The position numbers and the translations under genes were made by a program. A DNA stretch of 64,000 nt. It comes from Acanthochlamys bracteata (taxonomy: Eukaryota > Streptophyta > Magnoliopsida > Pandanales > Velloziaceae). Below are positions 25,250 through 36,879 of this stretch, piece after piece (the first letter of the stretch is position 1; each line of letters starts with the position of its first letter). The DNA lies in assembly GCA_019914995.1 (NCBI GenBank), contig CM034134.1:6580463-6644462 (forward strand), written 5' to 3'. The notes under the pieces were generated by a model that saw nothing but the letters and a program-made list of their open reading frames with translations, ran no database searches and was not told where the DNA came from.

Positions 25250-26470
25250 CAAGAACAATTAAAACAATTTGAATGGAACAATCTGCGGCATCCAGTTAAA
25301 AAACCAATCAATAAATCCATCATAGGTTGATAATATCATTAGAAACGAATCTAGGTTGGTGGTGAAAGGTACAATTAGAAAGAAGGAACCGATTTTAATG
25401 AAACCTATACCCCTGTTGCACACCGTGAAGCCATCAGAATACTGCTTGGATTTGCATGCCACAAAGACTTCAAGCTTTTTCAAATGTATATCAAAAGTGC
25501 ATTTCTAATGATTTTCTAAAAAGAAGCTTACACTGAGCAACACTTTGATTTTGAAAACACTGATTTTCCACAGCTTGTTTTTAAGCTAAAAAAGTCACTC
25601 TATGACCTCAAGTAAGCACCCAAGACTTGGTATGAACACCTAAGTGCATTCTTAATTGAAAAAGGATTTTGCCGTGGTAAAATTGACTTAACTCTATTCA
25701 CATTGTATGAAGAAAATGAAATGTTAAATGTATAGAATAATGTTGTTGATATAATCTTTGGTTCTATTGGCAAAAAATTATGCAGAAAGTTTTTGAGTTG
25801 ATGTAGGAAGACTTCAAGATGAGTCTAATGGAAAAAATGAACTATTTTCTTGGACAACAGTTGATGAATTGGATTTTTATCAATCAAAACAAGTATGTCA
25901 AAGACCTAACAAAAAAATACAGTACGGAAAGTAGCAAAGAAATAAGCACTTCAATATCCACCTCGTGCAAACCGGACGGAGATGAGAGAGGTCAACCTAT
26001 AGATCAAAAAATATGTAAAGGTATGATCTGATCTCTTTTTTAGTTAACAACTAGTAGCTTAGACATTCAATTCAGTATATGTTTATGTGTAAGATTTCAA
26101 GGTGTAGTCAAAAGACTATTTTTTCCAAAAGGTTACGAATTTAATTTATATGCTTATGCTGATGTTGACTTTGGTGAGTGTAAGTTTGATACCAAAAAAA
26201 AAAAAAAAATTAAATAAATGGATCATGATTCTCAAGAAAACAATTATTTGTAGTAATGTCCATTCTCGAAACTGAGTACGTAGTTATTGGAAGTTGCTGC
26301 TGTAAAAGTACTGCGGAAAAAACAGTAATGATTAGATTTTGGTTTTGAATTAAAAAATTTGCCTATGCTCTATGATAACACTAGTGCAACTAAATTAACA
26401 AAATACCAAATTTAGCATTCTCCTATTAAGCATATTGATTTACAATATTATTTTATTATAGACATATTGA
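25250..26470 (+). pseudogene. Sirevirus-like RT and RNase H remnant
   Basis: KLKKSLYDLKQAP (with one stop at the position before AP), TWYEHLSAFLIEKGFCRGKID, then MSLMEKMNYFLGQQ and NKYVKDLTKKY (25819-26031) match RT and its connection domain. SPIKHIDLQ near 26425 is the RNase H end (SRTKHIDIR in the family). The catalytic YVDD region near 25730-25760 is not preserved. Confidence 0.65.
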
Positions 26471-27288
26471 ATATAACAATAGCTAGCTGACAAAATTGAT
26501 AAAAATCTTTCTACAAAATACAAATTTGTCATTAAAAAAATATTTACATAGTAATAGTTTCGTTAATATTATAATTTTTATATTACACTATTTTACTAAA
26601 GCAATAAAGTAAATTACTAATTATAAATACAGTATAATTTCATAATTTATAAATTATTATTATATATATTTTTTATTTTTGAAATGTTATTATAATGTAA
26701 AGAAAAACTAGAAAATAGTTCTATTTAATAGGTGGGTCAATTATTGGTTGGTAAGTCAATTTCGGGTCGACCTATTATAATAAATCGAATCAAATTCATT
26801 CAATCTTAATCCAACTCATATATTTATACAGTTCAAATTTCCCTACCGAAATCCGAATTGAATGGGTCAGTTTTGGATTGAAAGTTTGAATCGGGTCATT
26901 TACTGCCATCCCTAACTCCTAACCCTGGAACTAATATTTCCTTCGGCAGCAGACCTAGATTGTGAGCAAAACCAATCTCCCCAAAATTCCTGGTGAATTT
27001 TCTAGATGAAAATGCCAAAGAAATGTTAGGCAGCAGGAGGAAGAGATATGCTCCTGAATATGACAAACACAATCGATCGCTAGCAAGAAAGAGTGTGAGA
27101 ATTATTGTCGATTTCTATCCATTCTAGTCTTGCCGCTAGCTTATGTGAGCTTCGACGATTCATCTACTTTGGATTGGAGGTTGAAGCGATTTTTGAGGCA
27201 CATCAATGGTTGGCTCTCAACACCTTACCGGGAATACTTCGAAGAAAGCGTCTAATTTTTATGCAACATGAAGGTGAAAGGAACTTCT
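26471..27288. other. AT-rich intergenic stretch, possible DNA-transposon scar
   Basis: No gene. The segment 26720-26920 holds the phrase GGGTCATTTACTGCCATCCC, resembling termini of some hAT-like elements, but I could not find a matching inverted end. Confidence 0.35.
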
Positions 27289-27448
27289 TATTGCCGTGAG
27301 TCAACATATAATTATTTTAGATATCTTTCCTTAAAGTTAGATGTCTTTTATTATTTTAGAACTCTACTTATTTAGTATTATAAGAAGTCTATCTATATGT
27401 ACTTGTATTGAATAATAGATGAATAAGATTGAAATAGTTTTTTTATCA
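27289..27448 (+). repeat. 5' LTR of the short-LTR copia element
   Basis: It matches 31496-31657, with about a dozen differences by eye. The first bases have decayed (TATTGCC versus TGTTGGC). Confidence 0.75.
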
Positions 27449-27460
27449 TCGTACCAGAGC
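27449..27460 (+). other. Primer-binding site (tRNA-iMet type)
   Basis: TCGTACCAGAGC immediately follows the LTR and matches TGGTATCAGAGC at 10 of 12 positions. Confidence 0.65.
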
Positions 27461-28200
27461 AAAAACTCTAAATCTGGCCGCCCGCCGTCGCGGAAATAAC
27501 CACTGCTACGGTCAGATTTCGAACAGACTTTTCATTGCGATCCTGAAAATACGATCACAACAGTTAGAAATTCCTACTAGAATAAATCCGACGATTTAAT
27601 CGCATTAGATCTACACAAAAAAAAAACTTTCGCCGTCGACACCTTTACCGCCGCTGCTTTTTACTGCAATCATCACTGCTCCGCCGATCACCACCACCAA
27701 ACTGCTCGATTCAAGCTTTCACCACTGATTGCCGCCACTAAGCCTTCATCGTCGATCATCCGCCAGACCTAACTTCCACCGTCTATCTCTGTCTCCAACC
27801 AGCCTTTGCCGTTCCCGTCGCTGCCTAATTAGGCTTCGCCACCGATCGCCGCTATCACAGCCGAGCTCGACCAAGCCGGCCGGACAGATCGACCTGAACT
27901 AGATTCGAACCGATCGAATCAACCGGATGATCGTGACCCAAATTCGGCGTGAAAAAAAAAAAACTTTTTTTGGACCGCTTAACAAGTCTCAAGAGAAATG
28001 GAGACCTGTACTTATTGTGGTAAGTTTGGCCATAATAGAGGTTCATGTTTTAAATTAATTGGTATGTTCAGATTGGTGGGAAGAATTGAGAAAAAAAAGA
28101 AAGGTCGTTAGAAAAGCACCGGATAGTTCAGACGTTGCAAGCTCAGGTAAGCAAATCTGTGCTCTAAATACTATTTCAGACTTTAGAAAAGATACAAGAT
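27461..28200 (+). pseudogene. gag remnant with intact zinc knuckle
   Basis: The first 500 bp contain no recognisable capsid domain; instead there is a GC- and CCGCC-rich stretch (27590-27860) that may be foreign. At 28009-28050 the translation CTYCGKFGHNRGSC is a perfect C-x2-C-x4-H-x4-C knuckle. The capsid part of gag seems lost or replaced. Confidence 0.6.
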
Positions 28201-29460
28201 GAATTTTAGATTTTAGAGCCACGGATCATATGACATTTGATTCGACAAAGTTTCAGACCACATCTACTCCAGTTAGATATAATATGACATACGCTAATGG
28301 AGACACTTATCAAGTGACAAGTGCTGGAACAGTGACGTTAGCACCATCTTTATCTCTACAAGATTGCTTACTTGTTCCATCCTTATCAAATAATTTATTA
28401 TTTATAGGACAAATCACTGAACAATTGAGGCGCATTGTTATGTTATATCCAAATTTTTGTTTACTTTAAGATATCCAGACACATGAGATTATAGCGCATG
28501 GTACTAAGAGATGAAGCCTATATTATTTGGACGATATCAGTTCCGGAAGAATGCATAGCGTTCATGGGTCTGATGTTAATAAGAAGAACAGAATTTGGAT
28601 TTGACATCGACGATTAGGTCATCTTTATTTTACCTATCTATGCCATTTATTACTATCTTTATTTTTGGGCCTTAAGGAGTCTGAGTTTCAATGTGAAACT
28701 TGTATTCTTGCAAAAAGTCACCGGATGCCATATCTTTCTACTATGAAGAAAAAATTAACCCCATTTGAATTAGTACATTCGGATGTTTGGGGACCCTTTC
28801 CTGTTACTACACTTACTGGCATTTGATGGTTTGTGACATTTGTGGATAATTGCACTGGTATGATATAATTATATGTTATGAATAGTAAGAGTGAAGTTGT
28901 GGATATTTTTATAAGATTTAATAAAATGGTGCAGACACAATTCTCATTTCCAATACGAATATTACGCTCAGATAATGGTGGAGAATTTGTTAATACAACT
29001 TTGGCTCATTATCTTCAAGAGAATGGTATTATACATGAGACCACTTGTCCATAAACACCACAGCAGAATGAGTGGCTGAAAGAAAGAACAGACATATTCT
29101 AGAGACAGCTCGTGCTTTATTATTTGGTGCTTATGCTCCAAAATACTATTGAGTAGAAACATTTCAATCTGCAATATATCTGATAAACCACATGCCATCT
29201 AGAGTTTTTAATTATAAAACTCTTCTTGAAGTCTTATCTATATATATCACTATACCGTCTATTCTCTCACTACCACCTCGAAATTTTGGATCTATTGCGT
29301 TGATATATTTGAATAAAAACCAACAGAATAAATTGGATCCGTGTGCTTTGTGCTGCATCTTTGTTAGATATGGTCTGTTATAGGTGCTATCATCCTCTAT
29401 CACGTTGTACTTTTGTTACTATGAACGTGACATTTCTTAAATAAGTAATGTACTTTAAAG
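28200..29460 (+). pseudogene. copia protease and integrase remnant
   Basis: The protease start reads LDFRATDHMTFDSTKF at about 28207, with DFRAT where DSGAT is expected, so the active-site loop is damaged. Integrase shows CETCILAKSHRMPYLS (zinc-binding cysteines), ELVHSDVWGPFPVTT with the first catalytic Asp, FVTFVDNCTGM, and LRSDNGGEFVN with the second Asp. A one-base shift at about 29070 puts the glutamate region (AERKNRHIL type) in another frame. Confidence 0.75.
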
Positions 29461-29672
29461 ACTCCACATCTCATTCTAATCTTCAGGGGGAGATAAAGAT
29501 TAGTGAAGATCTGAATTGGCTTACGGTTGATCTTGGTGAAAACTCAACGCACATTGAAGACAATTAGAGACAACCATAAAGTTATGAATTGGCTCAGGTG
29601 GTGGTTTAGGAGGACATTCATACTACTTAATCCATACCGAGAGAATCCGAATAGGTAGAAGGAACTGATAAT

Positions 29673-31174
29673 GTGGAACAAGTTTCTCTATCTCACCCGA
29701 CAGTACCAGCTCTAGTTTTTGAAGATATTTGTGAGTTAAATTCTGAGAGTCAAAACAAAATTTTGAATGATTCTCACATTGTGAACAGGAATTATCAATT
29801 GCCACATAGAGAAAATCGTGGAAAACCTCCTGATAGATATTCACCAAAAGAAAAAATCTCTAGATATCCTATTGCTAATAATGTATCTTCTGATAAACTC
29901 TCTCCATCATATGTGGCATTTATTAATCAGGTAGCAGCTGTGACTATTCCTGCTAGCACTAGAGAAGTTTTATTAGATCCTAAATAGACTAAGGCTATGG
30001 AAGAGATGGATGCTCTTCAGAAGAATTTAACTTAAGAGATAGTGCCAGTACCACAGGAGAAGAAAGCAGTTGGATGTAAATGGGTGTACACCATCAAACA
30101 CAAAGCAGATGGAACGATCGAGATGTATAAGGCAAGATTAGTGGCCAAGGAATACTCACAGACTTATGGAGTGGATTATCACGAGACTTTTTTCCCAGTT
30201 GCAAAAATTAATACTATACTATCGGAGTATTGCTGTCTCTTGCAGCAAATCTTGATTGACCTTTAAAGCAGTTTGATGTAAAGAATGCATTTCTTCATGG
30301 TGAGTTAGAAGAAGAAGTGGATATAGAACTTTCTCCTGGTTATGGTGTATCGGAAAGAACTGACTATGTATGTAGGCTAAAAAAAGCTATATACGGGCTT
30401 AAGCAATCTCCAAGAGTATGGTTTGATAGATTTAGTCAAACATTGAGTAGATATAGTTACCAACAGACTAATGCTGATCATATATTATTTTTGAAGAACC
30501 AGAATGACAAGGTAACTGCTTTGATAATCTATGTTGATGATATAATTGTTACAGGTAATGATCATGAAGAAATTCATAAATTGAAGACATATCTAGCCTC
30601 TGAATTCAAGATGAAAGAAGTTGGAGAGTTTAAATATTTTTTTGGGCATTGAAGTGGCCAGGTCTAAGTAAGGTATTTTTCTATCACAAAAGAAAATATG
30701 TCCTTTACTTATTATCTGAGATAGGGATGTCGGATTGCAAACCTACCGATACACCTATCATTGAGAATCACAACTTAGCAGAGCTTCCTAATCAAGTGCC
30801 AGCAGCTAAGAAAAAATATCAAGGATTGGTTGGTACGTTGATTTATTTATCACATACTCGCCCTGATATAGCATATGCTGTTAGTGTTGTCAGCCAGTTT
30901 ATGCATTCTCCAAGTGTTGATCATATGGAAACTGTGAACAGAATTCTGAGATACTTAAAAATCTGCACTAGGCAGAGAATTGTTATTTAGAAAATATAAT
31001 CATCTGAATATAGATGGATATACTGATGCAGACTGGGTAGAAGATAAGACAGATAGACGTTCTACATCTAGCTGTTTTATATTTGTTGGAGATAATCTAG
31101 TCACATGGAGGAGTAAGAAACAGAAAGTTGTTGCTCGATCTTCTGGTGAAGCTGAATATAGAGGAATGGCATAA
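29673..31174 (+). pseudogene. copia reverse transcriptase remnant
   Basis: PPDRYSPKEKISRYPIAN is the linker before [20 protein letters not shown] and [18 protein letters not shown] open the RT domain. VCRLKKAIYGLKQSPRVWFD and LIIYVDDIIVTGND (YVDD box, about 30524-30565) are intact. SEIGMSDCKPTDTP and the following GLVGTLIYLSHTRPDIAYAV close it. Frame breaks at about 30260 and 30650. It is the best preserved RT in the window besides the Athila copy. Confidence 0.85.
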
Positions 31175-31480
31175 GGAGTTTGTGAACTTTTATGGTTTTG
31201 AATATTATTGACAGAGTTTGGTTTTTCTCCAAAGAGTTCTATGAAGCTATTTTGTGATAATAAGGCTGCAATAAATATTGCTCATAATCCAGTGCAGTAT
31301 GATCGAACTAAACATGTTGAGATGGATCGACACTTCATAAAAAAAAATTGGATTCAAAATTGATTGAGTTAACTTTTGTGAGCTCCGAAGCACAACTAGC
31401 AGACATATTGACAAAAGATATCTTAAGTAGAATTTTTCGTTACTCACTAAGCAAGTTGGGCATTTATGATATCTTTGCAG
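30980..31480 (+). pseudogene. copia RNase H remnant
   Basis: IDGYTDADWVEDKTDRRSTS, then WRSKKQKVVARSSGEAEYRGMA, carry the RNase H Asp and Glu. After a stop the end block reads NPVQYDRTKHVEMDRHF near 31290-31340. Confidence 0.8.
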
Positions 31481-31484
31481 CAAC

Positions 31485-31495
31485 TTGAAGGGAAG
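31485..31495 (+). other. Polypurine tract of the short-LTR copia element
   Basis: TTGAAGGGAAG directly precedes the TGTTGG start of the 3' LTR. Confidence 0.7.
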
Positions 31496-31657
31496 TGTTG
31501 GCGTGAGTCGACATATAATTATTTTACATATCTTTACTTAAAATTAGATGTCTTTTATTATTTTAGAACTCTTCTTATTTAGTATTATAAAGAGTTTATA
31601 TATATATATACTTGTATTGAATAATAGATGAATAAGATTGAAATAGTTTTTTCATCA
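31496..31657 (+). repeat. 3' LTR of the short-LTR copia element
   Basis: It starts TGTTGG, ends ATCA and is homologous to 27289-27448. It includes a short (TA)n run. Confidence 0.8.
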
Positions 31658-33790
31658 CTTTCTACATAACAATAATGGTGTACGGAATGGAAATATTTCT
31701 TGAACCAAGGACCATGTCCATGGTGGTTAACTTACCACACAAGGAGGAGACGGAACCAAGAATCCCACCAAGCTTCAGTACCTGAAACTAGCCTTGGACA
31801 CTGAGGAGATAAAGGTTAGGAGCAGAAATCAGTTTCTCATCTCCCACTGCTGCCAAGAGCCTTATATCAAATAGATTCAAAGATGCTGCTATGCGGATGC
31901 AAGAACCGCAATGTGATCACTATTCAAGACGCATATCTGGTCTAAATGAAGAGAATACCGATAAAAACTTATGAGGTCTGATACGACACATGATCAAGGC
32001 TTTCAGATAAAATTTCAAACGTCTTCCTTATCCACATATTGTTAATAGGATTTGCGAGCTTAAAAAATTTTCCGTGGACACCCATGGAGAAATTGAGGCT
32101 ACAGGTATATTTCGGCTAGATGCAAAATTATTATAAGAATCATCACTGCTGAACTGAAGCCAAAGGAGCAAGAGCAGCAACCCAGGCCACTAGCTGACCT
32201 TACAGTAGTGATGGAACAACTCAAAAAGAGAGCTTTCAAAAAATCCACTCTACAATACTGAACTAAAACATTCAGATGGCTCAAACATTCAAATGGGACA
32301 GATGCTCTATGTCAATTAGCCCCTATTTCAGCCAAGACAAACACCTCAGAGCCAGTTTCAACTACAGCTGAAGGAACTAATCCATTGGTCAATCAAAATG
32401 AAGAACATACACCTTCTCACAGACAAGAAAGAATTAGTCCTATAGAAGACATTCAACCTTTCGCAATTGAACCTCCTATCAGTGAACCTCCTGCAGAAGC
32501 CATTGATCAGTCATTGGAACAAGAGTCCGAAGAGAAGCCAACAGTAAGCAATGCTTAGGAAGCAGAACCTTCAAGAATGAAACGATACCTCACCCTGCTC
32601 CTCATCCTGCTCCTCCCACTCCACCTCAGCCTGTCCAAAGTTAGCAACATGATCTTGAAGTTCTTCCTCAATCTGCCGCAACAAAACCCAAGCATAAAAG
32701 CCCTAGAGCTCTTGGCTGTAGGACATCTACACGTAAGAAAAACTAATCCCCACGTCCTCTATGGTCTGTTGGTTTTTGCTTTCTAGTTGCATCAATCTGT
32801 TTCATGTTTCTGTTTTGTTTCGATTTTTGCTTCTGTTTTGAGGAATCCTTGCTTTTAAGCTTTTCCTTTCTAGATTTCACATTGTACTCTGTTTTGAATT
32901 TCTTAGTGAACATGCCTTCCTTGAGCTGCTTTGTGCTCAATATTGTAATGAGCTGAATATAGTATTATAATGAATTTCGCCTTGCTTGTGAGCGCATTAT
33001 CTGGTTACGAAATCCCCCTTTTTTGTGATGACAAAATGAGGGAGAGAAAAGAACTATTATGCAAATGAATCTTTATGCGGACCATGTATATGTGCAGTAG
33101 TTATTTGAAAAGACAGGTACACAAGTGCAAAGACTGCGAGGACAAAGGGGGAGAAAATGTGCACATTAACAAAGTTTCTAGCAAAAAAGTCAATAGACTG
33201 GTAACCAAAGATTCCTTATTTGATTTGAGCATTGTATAATGAGAAAAACTATTTTATCTGAGATTATTTAGGATGCATAACGATACAACTTAAAGTCAAT
33301 AGACTTGCATGCCCATTAATTTGAGCTATGCCTCTTTATTTATAACTTATGAGTTTTACAAATTTTGAAATTACAACTAATAGAATTCCTAACGAATTCA
33401 ACTAGAACATTGAAATTCTCTAGTAGACTCAATCTAGAACACTATGAGTTCTTATTGGACTCAAACTCTCCAATTGCCAGATCGAAGCGCGGTGCCCTGA
33501 TCTGGATGCCGTTCCCAAGACACCAAGAAGTTTCCCGGATGCCCTTTGTGGCGCTAAGCACACCATTCAAATGGTGTCCTCAGCGTGTTGGCTTTGCTGG
33601 TTGCTGCTTAAGCAGCAGCTAAGCACAGAGGCCAGACGCCTCCAGTGCTGGCGAGACAACCCCCTAGCAAATGCATCTGTTTTAACCATTACTACCACTC
33701 ATCTCACCTCCTTCTTCCTTGTTCTTCTTTGCTCCTGTATGACATAAACTAATAAATTTTAATTATTTTGTCTTTATAAAAAAGGGAGAT
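31658..33790 (+). mobile_element. 3' internal region of a second Sirevirus-like element
   Basis: Two purine-rich tracts, ATGACAAAATGAGGGAGAGA at about 33028 and AAAAAAGGGAGAT at 33778-33790, precede the LTR at 33791. Repeated tracts of this kind are known in Sireviruses. An open stretch without ATG at about 32263-32556 encodes an acidic, proline-rich peptide (EPPISEPPAEAIDQSLEQES and neighbours) of unknown function. It is followed by a basic segment (KPKHKSPRALGCRTSTRKK) near 32685-32740. No pol domain is seen. At 33470-33670 there is a GC-rich patch with a palindromic GCTGCTTAAGCAGC. Confidence 0.5.
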
Positions 33791-34608
33791 TGTTGGAATC
33801 CCAAGGATTATTTTTGATGATAATAAGAAATTAAAAATTATAGTTTATGATTTAGGATAGACTAATTTTCTAAATCAAGTTCTATAGAATTTCACAAACA
33901 TGAATTATCCGATTCCCAGCAAACAACATGCTAGTTATACCGCATACAGAATTTTCATCTACAGATAGCTGCAAATAGCCAGCTACCAGTAAGTCATATC
34001 TTTAATGAGGTGTAAGATCGAAAATTTTGCAGTGTGAAAGCAGAACATCAAGGCGTTGAGCAAAAAAGTAGAGCACACAGAAACAGAAGAGCAATCAGCT
34101 GATTAGATGCTACATCCTCACTTCTAAGCAAATCAGTCAACCCGAGAGATCGATGCCATCAGCAACATTTCAGTAGAGAATACCAGCATGCTAAATACTT
34201 CAACAAAGCAATAAAGCTACATCAGAGCTGGAGTGATGTGCTAGCAACATACTCATGTCACGATCAAGACATTGCATAGCAGACAACAGACCAAATTTGC
34301 ACCAATCGTATCTAATGCGATTGAAACCATCTTAGCTAAAGTGGGCAGCTGTTTCAAGCGATAATTTTAAATTTGCACCAATCGCAACTAATGCTGATGG
34401 AAAGCCAAATCTCAGACCAACTAAGCAAACTTAAATGCTAAAAGAGGGCCTACTTGAAGTTTCACTAGGTATTTCAAAAGCAATCATCAACTTAGCTTAA
34501 TAACTTCAAGTGTGACGAGAAGTAGAAGGAGAACTAACTAGGGAACTGTAGCATACTATTAGTAGCATACTATTAGCTTCAACAGAAAATTTTCGAACGG
34601 TTGGAATT

Positions 34609-34945
34609 TGTTGGAATAACAAATCAAAACTTACGGATTCTTTTTTGAGTTTCTCAAGACATTAATGAAAGAAAGTGGATAAGTAATGCTATTAGTGAGC
34701 ATATAAGTTACTTAGAAGAATTAGTGGGTGTGTTAAAAGTTAGTAATAGTTGTAAATTTTATTTCATTTTAATGTCTTAGTTAATGTAATGCTTGATTGT
34801 AATGCCTATATAAGAAGACTTGTAGCATGTTATTTTGTATCAAGTGAGTAAAAAGAAAAGTCTTCTAAAGAAAAGTTCTCCTCCAAAGAAAGCTTGCAAT
34901 TTTTCTAGTGATAAAAGTTCTAAGTTTGTAAATTTAGAACCAACA
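34609..34945 (+). repeat. 5' LTR of the nested copia element
   Basis: Contains a TATA-like CTATATAAG at about 34805-34813, probably the element's own promoter. The same box is kept in the 3' LTR at about 38456-38464. Confidence 0.9.
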
Positions 34946-34947
34946 AT

Positions 34948-34960
34948 TGGTATCAAAGCC
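34948..34960 (+). other. Primer-binding site (tRNA-iMet type)
   Basis: TGGTATCAAAGCC, two bases after the LTR, differs from the canonical TGGTATCAGAGCC at one position. Confidence 0.85.
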
Positions 34961-35245
34961 AACTCAATCCAAATTTTTTATCATTCCCAACATCAAACCA
35001 TTCAAAATCAAGCAGAAGTTTCAAACTTTAAACGTCGCGGACGAAACAATCGAGGAAGATCCATATTTGGCCGTGGAAAGAATAAAAATGTCCAATGTTA
35101 CAACTGCCATAAATTTCGACATTATGCTTCGGAGTGCTGGAAAAAAAATAAGGATCTTACCAATCTTGCCGAAAAAACAAATAATGTGGGTAGTACATCT
35201 ACTCTTTTTTTTGCTAATGATAATTCAAGTGTTCACAATTCATGA
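34961..35245 (+). pseudogene. Truncated gag (nucleocapsid end only)
   Basis: Within 75 bp of the primer-binding site the frame already reads the basic linker and zinc knuckle: RRGRNNRGRSIFGRGKN, then CYNCHKFRHYASEC, a perfect C-x2-C-x4-H-x4-C at about 35099-35140. A normal copia gag has about 250 residues of capsid before this point, so the element lost its capsid coding part, presumably before or during its last transposition in trans, or later by deletion. Confidence 0.75.
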
Positions 35246-35249
35246 TACT

Positions 35250-36480
35250 TGGATTCGGTGCTAGTAACCACATGTGTGGAAAGAAAGAACTTTTCATGAA
35301 ACTCATACAAGGTATTCATAGAAGCGTGAGTTTGGGAGATTCTTCAAAACTCCCGATTGAAGGTAAATGGAATATCAAAATCTACCAAAAGGATGGTAAG
35401 CCCTAGTATATTTTCGATATTTATTATATTCTTAATATGAAAACTAATATTTTTAGCATCGGCTAATTACTCGAAAAGGGATACAAAGTTCATATGGAAA
35501 ACAACCATCTTTGATTGAAAAATTCAAACGGAGGCCTTATAGCTTGTGTTAAGATGACAAGCAACCGTATGTTTTCTTTGCATCTAAATACGAGAGGGGA
35601 CAAATGCTTTCAAGGACTCATGCAGAATGAGTCATGGAGATGGCATCTTCGTTTTGGCCATTTGAATTTTAATGGTTTGAAGTTATTATTTACGACTGGT
35701 ATGGTTCGAGGCCTACCCACAATTGAACCACAAAATAATATATGCGAAAGATATGTAATTGGTAAGCAACCACGATTTTCTTTCCTAATGGCAAAATCAT
35801 GGAGAGCAGATGCACCATTGCAACTTGTTTATACCAATATTTGTGGGCCATTTGGCCCTATCTTTTTGGGAGGTAACAAATATTTTATTACCTTCATTGA
35901 TGACTTCAGTAGAAAGTTATGGGTATATTTTCCTAAGGAGAAGTCTGCTGTCTTTATCACTTCAAACATTTTAGAGCTCTTGTTGAAGCGGAGAGTGGAC
36001 ACAAGATAAAAATTCTCCGATCTAACAAAGGTGGTGAGTACACCTCAAATATATTTCAAGAATATTGAAGTGAACAAGGTATAAAAAGGCAGTTGACTAC
36101 TGCATACACACCACAGCAAAATGGCATTGCAGAAAAAAAGAATAGAACTATCCTTAACATGACAAAAGCCATGCTAAAGGAAAAGGGATTGCCAAAACAA
36201 TTATGGGCAGGAGCTGTGGCATGCTCAGCTTATTTGCTTAATCGATGCCCTACAAAGATGGTAAGAAATAAGACACCTCAAGAGGCATAGAGCGGATATA
36301 AGCCAAGTGTCGCACACTTACAAATTTTTGGGTGCATTGCATATGCCAAAGTATCTAAAGACAAAAGGAAGAAGTTTGATGATCGTGATGAAAAATGCAT
36401 CTTCATCGAATACAGCGAGAAGTCAAAAGCATATAAGCTCTACAATCCACTAGCAAAAAAAATTTGTGATTAGTAGAGAC
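35250..36480 (+). pseudogene. copia protease and integrase remnant
   Basis: The protease signature reads LGFGASNHMCGKKELF, where LDSGAS is expected, so the catalytic aspartate is gone. The integrase N-terminal finger has WHLRFGHLNFNGL, then ICERYVIGKQPRFSF, with tyrosine in place of the second zinc cysteine. The core reads LVYTNICGPFGP, in which the first catalytic Asp (normally HTDICGP) is Asn. FIDDFSRKLWVYF follows. The glutamate region TPQQNGIAEKKNRTILNMTK at about 36105-36165 is intact. Stops lie at 36008 and 36288. Confidence 0.8.
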
Positions 36481-36879
36481 GTTGTGTTTAGTGAATAAGA
36501 TGCATGGAACTAGAGTGAAGAGACTTCCAAAAAGCATCCAGTGGTGAATGAATCGATGAGCCCCCATGTGAGGTACCACCACTAACAACACCACTATCTC
36601 CTCAGCATATTACACTCTCCTATTAGAGATTCTCTATTTTCTGGAGAAAGTAGTAGTAACAGATCTTCTATGATCAGACAAATGAAGAAGGTGAGTCTAA
36701 TCTTTTCTATCTATATGCTGATCATGAACTTCTCACATTCCAACAAGCTGTAAAGAAGAAATGTCGGCGACTAGCAATGGAGGAGGAGATCCAAACTATA
36801 GAAAAGAATGACACATGAGAGTTGACAACACTTCCACAAAATCACAAAACAATAGGTGTCAAATAGGTATACAAAATTA

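Larger units (their letters stand above)
23490..26470 (+). mobile_element. Decayed Sirevirus-like copia pol, no LTRs
   Basis: Copia domains in order: a gag knuckle end at about 23590-23740 (HYSKV..., YKKNANKVKK, then SKAIWVTKH), protease and pre-integrase (23770-24180), integrase (24180-24850), RT (25250-26080) and RNase H (26110-26470). No LTR follows; the sequence ends in AT-rich DNA. It may be the missing coding part of a neighbouring Sirevirus-like element, separated by rearrangement, or an independent copy. Confidence 0.7.
27289..31657 (+). mobile_element. copia retrotransposon with short (about 160 bp) LTRs
   Basis: Nearly full length: LTRs at 27289-27448 and 31496-31657 agree closely (AGATGTCTTTTATTATTTTA, TTGTATTGAATAATAGATGA). 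There is a primer-binding site after the first and a polypurine tract before the second. In between come a perfect gag knuckle, protease, integrase, RT and RNase H. Frames are broken at several places, so it is not autonomous. Flanks CTTCT and CTTTC are similar but not identical, so the target duplication is unproven. Confidence 0.85.

Noticed and set aside
26720-26930. hAT-like element end (TACTGCCATCCC)
   Set aside because: Only one end is suggestive; no inverted partner or 8-bp duplication found.
33365-33622. GC-rich open frame before the Sirevirus LTR
   Set aside because: Translation has no known motif and contains a palindromic GCTGCTTAAGCAGC; more likely a small insertion than a gene.
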